Assembly (NCBI GenBank): GCA_964543475.1
Contig: CAZIYJ010000003.1
Location: 1 to 64,000, forward strand
DNA from: JAYSYM01 sp964543475
GTDB lineage: Bacteria > Bdellovibrionota > Bdellovibrionia > Bdellovibrionales > JAMPXM01
Direction of reading: 5' to 3'
DNA: 64,000 nucleotides
The position numbers and the translations under genes are program-made. The notes beneath the pieces are model-generated. The model was not told the origin of the DNA, ran no database searches, and saw nothing but the letters and a program-made list of their open reading frames with translations. How positions within the stretch are numbered: position 1 is the first letter of the stretch; each line of letters starts with the position of its first letter. Shown in pieces: positions 16,870 through 25,209 of this stretch.

Positions 16870-18009
16870 TTACCAGCGTTTGGGGGTGAAGCCGGGGGGC
16901 AGGAAGAAGACGCCGTTCATGTACATGAGCTCGATGGTTTTGAGCGTTGTGGTGCGGAGGTCGCGGCCTTGCGGTGAGCCGTTATCGAAGATGAGGCGGC
17001 CGTTGTCGCCGGCGGCCATGTAAGTGTGGCCCGGAGATTTTCCGCTTCGGTTCATGATCACGGCACCAGTTGGTGGAATGTAAATCTGAGAATCCCACGG
17101 AATCCATCCAGCCTTATTTAAATAGTCAGAGAAGTTGGTCACCAGTGCTGCTCCGCCGTGATAGCTCAGGACGTTGTCTGACTTCTCGTTAAAGTCGTCG
17201 AAGTGCGAATAGCCTGCGCGTCGGTAAGCTTGGCGAATAACCTCGGCCATGAACTCAGCGCACGGTACATTCTGGAATCCGTTGCGAGCCGCGGTTCCTA
17301 AGACCGACACACTCCAAGCGCCGTTCAGTGGAACTTTGCCATTGTTTTCAAATTCGATTGATTGTTGATTGGCGACCTCGGGATCGATCATAAAAAAAGA
17401 TTTGTCAGTATTGCGAGTACGGTCGGCGACTCGCTGAATCTCCTGCATGATCTTGGACCACTTCTTTTTTTCGCTCCCGCTTGTTTTCACAACCTTGTTA
17501 AGAGTTTTCGGCCAGCGTTTGGCAATCGAAGTTGTGAAGCTAATTTTTGGCTTACCATTTGGTTGATAGTTTGTTGTGTAACCATCTGTCGGTGGTCCGG
17601 CCTTAAGGGCAACAAATTCTAAACCTGTCTGGAGCTGATCAAGGATCACGGCGCTTAGATAAAGGCCGCTACTCAAAGAATTAAGTTTTGAAATTTGAGA
17701 AGATGAAAGCGAACTTTTATCGATGAGAATTTTTCCGATGAAGCCAGTCGACGAGAAGACTTCTTGGCCCTTCTCGTTTTTGTATGGGTTGTTGATCGGC
17801 TGAGCGTTGTCTTCAACACTGACTTGAGTGCCAGCGGGAAGAGTGCCTACTTTTTCCAGAACATCAGCTTTAAGAGTTCGAACCGTCATGCTCGAAGTAA
17901 GAACGATTGATTGATCTGACGGCTGAGTTTGAGAGTGAGAAGTTTGAGAAAACGTAAGCGCACCAAATACGGTGAAAAGTGTGAATGCGCTTACTAAATT
18001 TTTTCTCAT
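16870..18009 (-). CDS. Exported NlpC/P60-like cysteine peptidase candidate
   Basis: A 379-residue protein with a signal peptide (KNLVSAFTLFTVFGALTFSQ). Residues ~35-100 look like an SH3-type wall-binding module (MTVRTLKADVLEKVGTLPAG). A long middle region has no clear fold. The C-terminal third has a Cys in FQNVPCAEFMAEVIRQAYRR and a His in SGKSPGHTYMA, the spacing and order of NlpC/P60-CHAP catalytic residues, plus an IFDNGSP loop. It may cut peptidoglycan peptides; the catalytic assignment is inference. AGAGGG sits directly against the ATG, unusually close. Confidence 0.6.
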   Translation of the reverse strand: MRKNLVSAFTLFTVFGALTFSQTSHSQTQPSDQSIVLTSSMTVRTLKADVLEKVGTLPAGTQVSVEDNAQPINNPYKNEKGQEVFSSTGFIGKILIDKSSLSSSQISKLNSLSSGLYLSAVILDQLQTGLEFVALKAGPPTDGYTTNYQPNGKPKISFTTSIAKRWPKTLNKVVKTSGSEKKKWSKIMQEIQRVADRTRNTDKSFFMIDPEVANQQSIEFENNGKVPLNGAWSVSVLGTAARNGFQNVPCAEFMAEVIRQAYRRAGYSHFDDFNEKSDNVLSYHGGAALVTNFSDYLNKAGWIPWDSQIYIPPTGAVIMNRSGKSPGHTYMAAGDNGRLIFDNGSPQGRDLRTTTLKTIELMYMNGVFFLPPGFTPKRW

Positions 18010-18074
18010 CCCTCTATTTCAAATCGAAGAGTGATGAGACGCAAAGATTTAAGTATTTCTCGCTCGATGAAGGT

Positions 18075-18443
18075 CTAGAAAGGTTTGTATCTTGCGATGT
18101 AGGTCGCGACACCTGTAAGAACCCAGACAGTAATGAAAATTGCTTTAGCGTACTGGGGTTTTTTGTAAATCAGAGTCGGTAAACCACCGAGTATGATCCA
18201 CAATACAATCTTCGCCATCGCCCATCCAGGAAGTCCTTGTACAAGGCCAAGTCGCGCTAGCAAACCGAAACCGCCGACGAGCGCAATAAAGAGCCCGATA
18301 CCGTGGATAATGCCAACGAATTTTCTAGTCGAAAAAGATGCGCGGGTTCCTCCGGCGGCCATGTAAATACACATACCTCCAAGAGAAAGTGTTACGCCGA
18401 AAACGCTAAATAGGTGAAGAACTCGATAAAACTCGTATGACAT
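18075..18443 (-). CDS. Four-helix inner-membrane protein of unknown function
   Basis: A 122-residue protein with about four transmembrane helices, two conserved-looking histidines near the ends of helices (VLHLFSVF and IIHGIGLF) and a basic C terminus. The layout is reminiscent of small haem- or copper-associated membrane proteins (CopD/SirB-like), but this is only a resemblance. GGAGG precedes the ATG. It lies 65 bases downstream of nothing recognisable and is divergent from cdd. Confidence 0.55.
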   Translation of the reverse strand: MSYEFYRVLHLFSVFGVTLSLGGMCIYMAAGGTRASFSTRKFVGIIHGIGLFIALVGGFGLLARLGLVQGLPGWAMAKIVLWIILGGLPTLIYKKPQYAKAIFITVWVLTGVATYIARYKPF

Positions 18444-18495
18444 AGTTGCCTCCGGGATTGATTAGCGAAACAATCGGATATGACAGGAGTCCAAC

Positions 18496-18933
18496 TTGAA
18501 GAGCAAGAAACAATCGCGACGCACTGACCAAAGCAGCAGCCCTGCAAATTTACATAAACTCGCTGTTGAGGCGCGCGCGAATGCCTATGCGCCATATTCA
18601 AAGTTTAAAGTTGGTGCAGCCATTGTAACTGGCGACGGCACTGTTTTTACCGGCAGCAATGTTGAGAACGCAAGTTTTGGCGCCACAGTTTGTGCTGAAC
18701 GAAACGCGATTTTTAAAGCGGTAAATGCCGGTCATAAAAAAGTTCAACAAATTTTAGTAGTCACGGATGCGAAGAAGGCGGCTTCGCCCTGCGCGCTTTG
18801 CTTGCAGATCATGGCTGAGTTCTGCGAACCAGGTGCAGTGATCATGGTGGCCAACACTGAGAAAGTACTCTTTAAGAAAACTTTCAAGCAGTTGCTGCCG
18901 ATTCCATTCGGACCCAAAGAATTAAAGGGTTAA
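18496..18933 (+). CDS. cdd: Cytidine deaminase
   Basis: A 145-residue protein with the zinc motif of tetrameric cytidine deaminases: Cys-Ala-Glu in TVCAERNAIFKA and the Cys pair in SPCALCLQ. YAPYSKFKVGAA and NVENASFG are the substrate loops. It converts cytidine and deoxycytidine to uridines in pyrimidine salvage. The usual PCGxCRQ reads PCALCLQ, a mild departure. The TTG start at 18496 is supported by CAGGAG seven bases upstream. Divergent from the membrane-protein gene. Confidence 0.93.
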   Translation: MKSKKQSRRTDQSSSPANLHKLAVEARANAYAPYSKFKVGAAIVTGDGTVFTGSNVENASFGATVCAERNAIFKAVNAGHKKVQQILVVTDAKKAASPCALCLQIMAEFCEPGAVIMVANTEKVLFKKTFKQLLPIPFGPKELKG

Positions 18934-18944
18934 ACTCTAAAAAA

Positions 18945-20504
18945 CTAAGTCTGCTTTTCAGCTTCAATGCGCGGGAACAAAGGGTCGGCTTTTGCGATCT
19001 TTGAACCTGGTTTGATTAAGCCCCAGCGGCCGGCAGATTCGAAGTCGATTAATTCTTTTGAGCCGATTTGCTCGAGTAAGCTTGTCATCTTTGTCGGCAT
19101 TACTGGATGGAGAAGAGTGGCTGATACTCTTAGTACTTCAAGTGAAGTCATCAAGCTTTCGGCGCCAAGCGACGACGTTGGGTCTTCTTTCAAAATTTTC
19201 CAAGGTGCTAATTCTTCTAGATACTTATTGGCAGCGCTTAAAAGATTAGTGATCGATTCAACTGCTTTATGCGGAGCCATGCGCTGAATATCGTGTTTCA
19301 CGCTTGCAGCTAAATGTTCTGCTTCTTTGCGTAACGTAATACTTCTTGGGTCTTTCAAATCTACCGATGGAGCTTCGCCGTTAAAGAATTTTTGAATCAA
19401 GTTCGTGCTTCGGCTTAAAAGATTTCCAAGATTGTTGGCGAGATCGACATTTACTCGGCTCACAACGAGTGATGGAGCAAACTGAGCGTCGTTTCCGAAG
19501 TTGATGTCGCGAGTGAGGAAGTATCTTAGGCCATCAACTCCGACGATAGATTTCATATCTAATGGCTTAGCCACTGGGCCGCCAGAAGATTTAGACATCT
19601 TCTCGTTTGATTCAGTTAGCCACCAGCCGTGAGCGAAGATCATTTTTGGGAGAGGGATGTTTAAGGCCATGAGCATTGTTGGCCAGTAAACTGCGTGGGT
19701 AGTAAGAATATCTTTTCCGATTAAGTGAATTGCACCTGCGCCATTTTTTGGATCCCACCACTTAGCGAATTCTTTTTCCATGCCTTTGCGTTTGTAGCCG
19801 ACACCGGTTGCATAATTTAAAAGTGCATCGAACCAAACATAAGTGACATGATCTTTATCGAATGGAAGTTCGATACCCCATTCGAGACGAGATTTAGGGC
19901 GACTAATTGATAAATCTTGAAGAGGTTTACGTAAGAATCCGAGAACTTCGTTCCGTTTTGCTTCGGGCTGAATAAACTCAGGGTCAGATTCAATAGTTTG
20001 AATTAGCTTTTCTTGGTACTGAGACATTTTAAAGAAGTAATTTGTCTCTTTAATGAGTGTTACGTCTCGGCCTGATGGGGCTTTGCCGTTCACGAGATCT
20101 TTTTCGTTAATAAACATCTCGTCGCTAACTGAGTAGTAGCCTTCGTATTCTTTTGCGTAGATGAGTTTTTTGTCGAAGAGCTCTTGAAGGCAATCTTGAA
20201 CGGCTTTTTTATGAAAGTCGTCAGTGGTGCGAAAGAAAATATCGTATTCGATATCGAGTTCTTTCCAGATGTTTTTAAAGTTCTCGCACATTTCATCGCA
20301 ATGTTGTTGCGGGGGTACGCCGCGAGCGGCAGCGGCAGCTTGAATTTTTTGTCCGTGTTCATCGACCCCAGTCAAAAATAAAGTCTCTTCACCAAACATG
20401 CGGTGATAACGGCGTAAGACATCGGCAACGATCGTTGTGTAAGCGTGGCCGATGTGTGGTTGGTCGTTGACGTAATAAATTGGAGTAGTGATGTAAAATG
20501 ACAT
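18945..20504 (-). CDS. metG: Methionyl-tRNA synthetase
   Basis: A 519-residue class I synthetase: PHIGHAYTT is the HIGH motif (residues 17-20) and EKMSKSSGG is KMSKS. The YEGYYSVSDEMF segment lacks the CxxC zinc knuckle, placing it with the zinc-free single-domain bacterial MetRS. The C-terminal dimerisation domain of E. coli MetG is absent. It charges tRNA-Met. lpxD ends at the base just before its start, so the two are co-transcribed (lpxD-metG). Confidence 0.96.
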   Translation of the reverse strand: MSFYITTPIYYVNDQPHIGHAYTTIVADVLRRYHRMFGEETLFLTGVDEHGQKIQAAAAARGVPPQQHCDEMCENFKNIWKELDIEYDIFFRTTDDFHKKAVQDCLQELFDKKLIYAKEYEGYYSVSDEMFINEKDLVNGKAPSGRDVTLIKETNYFFKMSQYQEKLIQTIESDPEFIQPEAKRNEVLGFLRKPLQDLSISRPKSRLEWGIELPFDKDHVTYVWFDALLNYATGVGYKRKGMEKEFAKWWDPKNGAGAIHLIGKDILTTHAVYWPTMLMALNIPLPKMIFAHGWWLTESNEKMSKSSGGPVAKPLDMKSIVGVDGLRYFLTRDINFGNDAQFAPSLVVSRVNVDLANNLGNLLSRSTNLIQKFFNGEAPSVDLKDPRSITLRKEAEHLAASVKHDIQRMAPHKAVESITNLLSAANKYLEELAPWKILKEDPTSSLGAESLMTSLEVLRVSATLLHPVMPTKMTSLLEQIGSKELIDFESAGRWGLIKPGSKIAKADPLFPRIEAEKQT

Positions 20505-21572
20505 TTAAGATTTCTCTGATTCGCTGTTGGGGAAAACTTGTTTCATTAATTTTGCGACTTGTTTGCGGATGTCTGGAAGATGAACCATAGCCGCACGAAT
20601 TTTTATGCTGTCTTGAACTGGAACCAGAGGAAATCCTGCGTACGCTCCTGGCTCGGTAATACTTTTTGTTACTCCAGACATTCCACCAATTTGCACATTA
20701 TCGCAAATTTCGATGTGACCGATGACGTTTGTTCCGCCGCCAGCAACAAAGAAGTTTCCGAGTTTAGATGAGCCCGCTAATCCGAACTTGGCTGTAAGTA
20801 AACAGCCGCGACCGACTATTGAGTTGTGAGCAAGGTGCACTTGGTTATCGAGCTTTGTACCGTTACCGATTCGCGATTCAGCAAATGTGCCGCGATCAAT
20901 TGAGCAGTTAGATCCGATATGTACATTGTCTTCGATCACTACTTTTCCTTGATGGGGAATGCGGTAGTGATTGCCTTTAGCGTCGTGGCCGTAGCCGAAG
21001 CCTTCTTTTGCAATTGTTGAGTTCGCATGAATCTCGACGTTGTTACCGATTTCAGTTGAGTGACCGATATAGACAAGAGGATGCACAGTCGTATTTTTGC
21101 CGATCGTTACATTTTTTTCGATGATCGCATTCGCGCCGATGAATGTTCCTGGTTCAATAACTACTCCTGCAGCGATAACTGCGTTTGGTCCCACTTTTAC
21201 ATCCGACGCAAGTTTTGCGGTCGAATGAATGACGGCACTTGCATGAATTAACTCGAACGAGTCATCTCGGTAAGGCGTTGCCTGAAAGAATCGTGAAATG
21301 ATAAGCGCCATCGCAAGGTCAACTGCTGGGACAACGATAATAGTTTTATTTGTCGCGGGTAACTTCTCGAGTGTTTTCTTATCGACCACCAAGCCACTAG
21401 CTTCTGATTTTAAACCAGTCTCTATTGCGTCGGCTCGCGAAAGAAATATGAGGCTTCCTTCTTTGGCGCGATCGGGAGCATCAGCAGAACTAAAGTTTGC
21501 TGATTGATCTCCTCGAATTTCTAAAACTAATTCAGGGAAGGCGGCTTTGATCTCGGCTGCTGATGTAGTCAT
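20505..21572 (-). CDS. lpxD: UDP-3-O-acylglucosamine N-acyltransferase
   Basis: A 355-residue protein. After an N-terminal uridine-binding domain (to ~100) it has many hexapeptide repeats forming a left-handed beta helix (VKVGPNAVIAAGVVIEPGTF and onward). VHLAHNSIVGRG holds the catalytic histidine, and the C terminus is a helical extension. It adds the N-linked acyl chain in lipid A synthesis, so the organism makes lipid A. fabZ and lpxA, common neighbours, are not present; metG follows directly. Confidence 0.95.
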   Translation of the reverse strand: MTTSAAEIKAAFPELVLEIRGDQSANFSSADAPDRAKEGSLIFLSRADAIETGLKSEASGLVVDKKTLEKLPATNKTIIVVPAVDLAMALIISRFFQATPYRDDSFELIHASAVIHSTAKLASDVKVGPNAVIAAGVVIEPGTFIGANAIIEKNVTIGKNTTVHPLVYIGHSTEIGNNVEIHANSTIAKEGFGYGHDAKGNHYRIPHQGKVVIEDNVHIGSNCSIDRGTFAESRIGNGTKLDNQVHLAHNSIVGRGCLLTAKFGLAGSSKLGNFFVAGGGTNVIGHIEICDNVQIGGMSGVTKSITEPGAYAGFPLVPVQDSIKIRAAMVHLPDIRKQVAKLMKQVFPNSESEKS

Positions 21573-21722
21573 TGGCGTAAATTAGGCTGAGTCTTCGTAA
21601 TCCGCAAGCGATCGACGATAAAGCGCTTGAGTTATTGAGAACTTTGGCCTACTTTCCCTTTTATTAAGATTCCTTGAAAGATTCAGTAGATAAATTCAGT
21701 ACTTATCTTATTTGGAGGAGCT

Positions 21723-22346
21723 GTGGCGAAGACGGCTAAAGCGTCAGCTAAAGGCAAATCGGCCCAAAAGGCCATCAAGAAACCTGCAAAGGCTACGGCA
21801 AAGGCAACTACTGCGAAAGCGGCAGCACCTAAAGCTAAGCCTGCTGCTAAACCAAGCAAAGCTCCGGCTGCAAAAGCTAAAGCTGAGCCAAAAGTGAAAG
21901 CAGCTCCTGCTCCTAAAGCGGAAAAGGCGCCAAAAGTGGCTAAGGAAGCGAAAGCTCCGAAAGAGAAAAAGGCCGCAAGCCCTTCTCCGACAATTATGAG
22001 TGGTGCGCCGGTTGATCCTGCTGCTCCAAAGGTTGAAAAACCAAAAAAAGAGCCAAAACCTAAGGTAGATAAAGCCGAAGCAAGAAAAGCACGCCGGGCA
22101 GCAAAGGACTTGTTAGCAGGTCTTGAGAAACTGGCTGATGCACGTGCTAAATGGGAAGCCCTCTACGCGAAAGCAACCGACTTAGTGGCTGAACCATACA
22201 AAATGTCGGGTGTTTACGAACCTCGAACCGCAGTCATGCACAAAGTCTTGGGCTGGGGTTATATTTTGAATGCACAAAATGATCGTCTTGAGGTTTTATT
22301 TAAAGACGGCATTAAAATGCTTATTTCTAATTACAAACCTTCTTAG
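21723..22346 (+). CDS. Lys/Ala/Pro-rich protein with a conserved C-terminal domain
   Basis: A 207-residue protein. Residues 1-~125 are a low-complexity Lys/Ala/Pro tract like histone H1 or AlgP tails. A helix (ARRAAKDLLAGLEKLADARAKW) follows, then a ~45-residue C-terminal domain (AVMHKVLGWGYILNAQNDRLEVLFKDG) that resembles the DUF3553-type small beta domain found at the end of UvrD-like helicases. It probably binds nucleic acid; this is inference from composition. GGAGG lies before the GTG start. infA follows 21 bases later. Confidence 0.7.
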   Translation: MAKTAKASAKGKSAQKAIKKPAKATAKATTAKAAAPKAKPAAKPSKAPAAKAKAEPKVKAAPAPKAEKAPKVAKEAKAPKEKKAASPSPTIMSGAPVDPAAPKVEKPKKEPKPKVDKAEARKARRAAKDLLAGLEKLADARAKWEALYAKATDLVAEPYKMSGVYEPRTAVMHKVLGWGYILNAQNDRLEVLFKDGIKMLISNYKPS

Positions 22347-22367
22347 GTGAGATAAAAATTTCGGTCT

Positions 22368-22586
22368 ATGGCAAAAGATGATTTAGCACAACTCGAAGGA
22401 AAGATTGTCGACGCAGGGGCGGGCGGTCTCTACAAAGTTCAACTTGAGAACAACGTAGAAATTCAGGCGCGTCTATGTGGAAAAATGCGACGATTCAACA
22501 TCCGCGTAGTTGTGGGTGATAAGGTTACTGTTGGGGTCTCTCCTTACGACCCTTCAAACGGCCTTATTCTTTACCGACACAAGTAA
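22368..22586 (+). CDS. infA: Translation initiation factor IF-1
   Basis: A 72-residue protein matching IF-1 along its length: LEGKIVDAGAGGLYKVQLEN, then KMRRFNIRVVVGDKVTVGVSPYDPSNGLILYRHK. IF-1 binds the A site of the 30S subunit during initiation. The usual IF-1 start (AKEDxIEVEG) is shifted to AKDDLAQLEG. It lies between the Lys/Ala-rich gene and tex. Confidence 0.94.
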   Translation: MAKDDLAQLEGKIVDAGAGGLYKVQLENNVEIQARLCGKMRRFNIRVVVGDKVTVGVSPYDPSNGLILYRHK

Positions 22587-22624
22587 ATTCAATGTTCACA
22601 TTCCAATCCAAAGTTTAGGTGGTT

Positions 22625-25156
22625 ATGGAAGCAAACTTTCAGACCTATTTAGCGTCTCAATTTCCAAACATCCCAATCCGCTCAGCGACGGCAGTTCTTG
22701 AGCTTGCTGCTGAAGGCGGAACGGTTCCATTCATTGCTCGTTACCGAAAAGAAAAAACGGGTAACCTTGATGAAGTAGCCATTCGAAATGTCATCGAGGC
22801 GCACGAAACTTTGGTTGAGATCAATAAGCGCAAAGTGTTCATCGCAAAAGAAATCGAAGAGCAGGGGAATTTAACGGCTGATCTTAAGAAGCGTATCGAA
22901 GCTTCGTTAGATCTTGGCGAACTCGAAGAAATCTATCGTCCGTTTAAGAAAAAGAAGAAAACAAAAGCCACTATTGCCCGCGAAGCTGGAATCGAGCCTT
23001 TGGCTGACTGGATTTGGCAGATTGGCCATGGCGAAGTGACTGAAGAAACGACTCTAGAAGTTAAAGCAAAAAATTTCTTAAACGTCGCTGCTGGTTTTGT
23101 GACTTACGACCTTGCTTTGAAGGGCGCTCAAGACATTATCGTCGAGAGAATTTCAAATGCTCCTGAGCTTCGCGAGATGGTTCGCGAGGACTTCTTTAAA
23201 AATGGAAAAGTTGTTTCGAAGGCGACTAAGGATTACAAGGCGAATTCGAAATTCGACATGTATAAAGAGTTCTCTGATTCAGTTCGTGCGCTGCAAGAAG
23301 CGAAAGCTTCGCATCGTTATTTGGCAATGCGCCGAGGGTGGACTGAGGGCGAACTGACTGTATCGATTGTTGGAGACGAAGACGGATTATTGAAACGCTT
23401 CGAAGCGTTTGCGTGTTCTGCGACTAAGTCTCACGCGGCTGAGTATTTAAAGAATTGCGCAAAGCAGGCTTTGACGGTTCACGTGCATCCTTCGATTTCT
23501 AACGAAGTTCATAAGTTACTTAAAGATAAAGCTGATCGCGATGCGATTATGGTTTTTGCAGAAAACGTTCGTCGCGTTTTGCTTGGGTCACCACTTGGAC
23601 CTCGTTGTGTACTTGGTATCGATCCAGGCTTGAGAACTGGTTGCAAAGTAGCGTTGATTGATAAGCACGGAAATTTTATTTCTCACACGGTTTTGCAAAT
23701 TCTTGGCGACGGTGCAGCTGAAAAAGCAAAGCAGTTGTTTGTTGAAGTGTTAAAGCAGATTCGTATCGACGCTGTAGCGGTTGGTAACGGAACTGGCGGA
23801 CGTGAAGCAGAAACTTTCTTGCGTAAAGTGTTAAAAGACCTCGGCGAAGCTATTCCGGTGATCATGATTTCTGAGTCGGGTGCTTCTGTTTACTCGGCGA
23901 GCGATGTGGCTCGTGAAGAGTTTCCTGAATTAGATATAACAGTTCGCGGAGCGATTTCGATTGCTCGTCGTTTACAAGATCCGTTGGCGGAACTTGTAAA
24001 AGTAGACCCTAAAGCGATTGGTGTTGGTCAGTATCAGCATGATGTATCTCAGCCTCAGCTCAAGAAGTCGCTGGAAGCAGTTGTTGAATCTTGCGTGAAT
24101 AGCGTGGGTGTCGATCTGAATACTGCTTCTGTTCCTTTGTTGTCGCATGTAGCAGGTATCGGTCCGGCATTAGCGCAAAACATTGTTGAGTTTAGAAAAA
24201 CAAATGGATCATTTGAAGAACGTCAGCAACTTTTAAAAATTCCACGCTTTAGCTCTAAAGTTTTTGAGCAGTGTGCTGGGTTCTTAAGAATTAATAACGG
24301 CAAAGTTGTGCTTGATAACACGGGCGTTCACCCTGAGCGTTACGCAGCTGTTAAAGATATGGCCGATGAGTTGGGTGTTACTCCGTCTCAGCTAATGGGC
24401 GAGGGTGCAAAGAAACTTGTTGAGCTTCGAACAAAGTGGGCTCAGCTCGTTGGTGAATTTACGTTTGATGATATCGTTCGTGAATTAGAGAAGCCAGGTC
24501 GTGATCCGCGTGATGCGTTCAAAGCTTTCTCGTTTAGAGATGATATTTTTGAAGTAAAAGATTTGGCTGATGGAATGATCTGTCCAGGTTTAGTAACGAA
24601 CGTTACTAACTTTGGTGCGTTTGTTGATATCGGCGTTCATCAAGATGGTTTGGTCCATATTTCTGAGCTTTCGCATAAGTTCGTTGATGATCCACGTAAA
24701 GTTGTAAACCCAGGTGATCAAGTCACAGTTAAAGTTTTGAAAGTTGATAAAGAGAAGAATCAGATTTCTCTCTCGATGCTTCTTGAGCCAGCGCCAAAAG
24801 CTGAGCGTGCTCCGCGTGAAGAAGGAGCTTCTGCTCCTCGTGCGCCGCGTGCACCTCGCGCTCCGCGTGGTGAAGGTGGTGGCGGACCTCGTCCTGCAAC
24901 TGCGGCTTCGGGTGGTGCTCCGGCATCGCGACCGACAGCACCTCGGCCAGGTGCTGCTGCTAGTGGATCGCGTCCTTCTTCAGGACCGACTTCGCGACCA
25001 GGATCTCCTCGTGCAGCGGGTGGTGGGGGCTCGCGACCAGGCTCGCCTGGAAGCGGAAGACCGCAACAAGGTGGCGGCAGTGGACCTCGCGCTGGCGGAT
25101 CACCATTTAACAATCCGTTTGCAGCATTGCTAAATAATCCTCCTAATAAAAAGTAG
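22625..25156 (+). CDS. tex: Tex-family S1 RNA-binding transcription accessory protein
   Basis: About 843 residues with the Tex domain order: N-terminal helical region (AEGGTVPFIARYRKEKTGNLD), YqgF-like nuclease fold (CVLGIDPGLRTGCKVALID), helix-hairpin-helix region (VAGIGPALAQNIVEFR) and S1 domain (ICPGLVTNVTNFGAFVDIG). The last ~115 residues are Ala/Gly/Pro/Arg/Ser-rich low complexity. Tex is linked to transcription fidelity and RNA binding. The ATG at 22625 is preferred, with AGGTGG upstream, over a GTG two codons earlier inside that site. Confidence 0.93.
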   Translation: MEANFQTYLASQFPNIPIRSATAVLELAAEGGTVPFIARYRKEKTGNLDEVAIRNVIEAHETLVEINKRKVFIAKEIEEQGNLTADLKKRIEASLDLGELEEIYRPFKKKKKTKATIAREAGIEPLADWIWQIGHGEVTEETTLEVKAKNFLNVAAGFVTYDLALKGAQDIIVERISNAPELREMVREDFFKNGKVVSKATKDYKANSKFDMYKEFSDSVRALQEAKASHRYLAMRRGWTEGELTVSIVGDEDGLLKRFEAFACSATKSHAAEYLKNCAKQALTVHVHPSISNEVHKLLKDKADRDAIMVFAENVRRVLLGSPLGPRCVLGIDPGLRTGCKVALIDKHGNFISHTVLQILGDGAAEKAKQLFVEVLKQIRIDAVAVGNGTGGREAETFLRKVLKDLGEAIPVIMISESGASVYSASDVAREEFPELDITVRGAISIARRLQDPLAELVKVDPKAIGVGQYQHDVSQPQLKKSLEAVVESCVNSVGVDLNTASVPLLSHVAGIGPALAQNIVEFRKTNGSFEERQQLLKIPRFSSKVFEQCAGFLRINNGKVVLDNTGVHPERYAAVKDMADELGVTPSQLMGEGAKKLVELRTKWAQLVGEFTFDDIVRELEKPGRDPRDAFKAFSFRDDIFEVKDLADGMICPGLVTNVTNFGAFVDIGVHQDGLVHISELSHKFVDDPRKVVNPGDQVTVKVLKVDKEKNQISLSMLLEPAPKAERAPREEGASAPRAPRAPRAPRGEGGGGPRPATAASGGAPASRPTAPRPGAAASGSRPSSGPTSRPGSPRAAGGGGSRPGSPGSGRPQQGGGSGPRAGGSPFNNPFAALLNNPPNKK

Positions 25157-25163
25157 ATGTGCT

Positions 25164-25181
25164 CGAAGCCGCGAGGCTTCG
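25164..25181. terminator. Hairpin between convergent tex and beta-helix lipoprotein genes
   Basis: CGAAGCC and GGCTTCG pair around a GCGA tetraloop, 7 bases after the tex stop. There is no strong T-run, so terminator activity is uncertain. A GC palindrome (25187-25206) follows. Confidence 0.45.
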
Positions 25182-25186
25182 GCAGA

Positions 25187-25206
25187 TTTCCGCGCTGGCG
25201 CGGAAA
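25187..25206. repeat. GC palindrome repeat A, copy 1
   Basis: TTTCCGCGC and GCGCGGAAA pair perfectly around TG. The same core recurs at 53617, 53648, 54936, 55448 and (degenerate) 59584. This copy lies between convergent genes and lacks the AATCTAGAGTTT tail. Confidence 0.8.
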
Positions 25207-25209
25207 GAG

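Noticed and set aside
24744..25133. Alternative-frame ORFs in the tex 3' end (Arg/Leu- or Pro/Gly-rich)
   Set aside because: They are shadows of the low-complexity Tex tail; the composition follows the codon pattern of the real frame.
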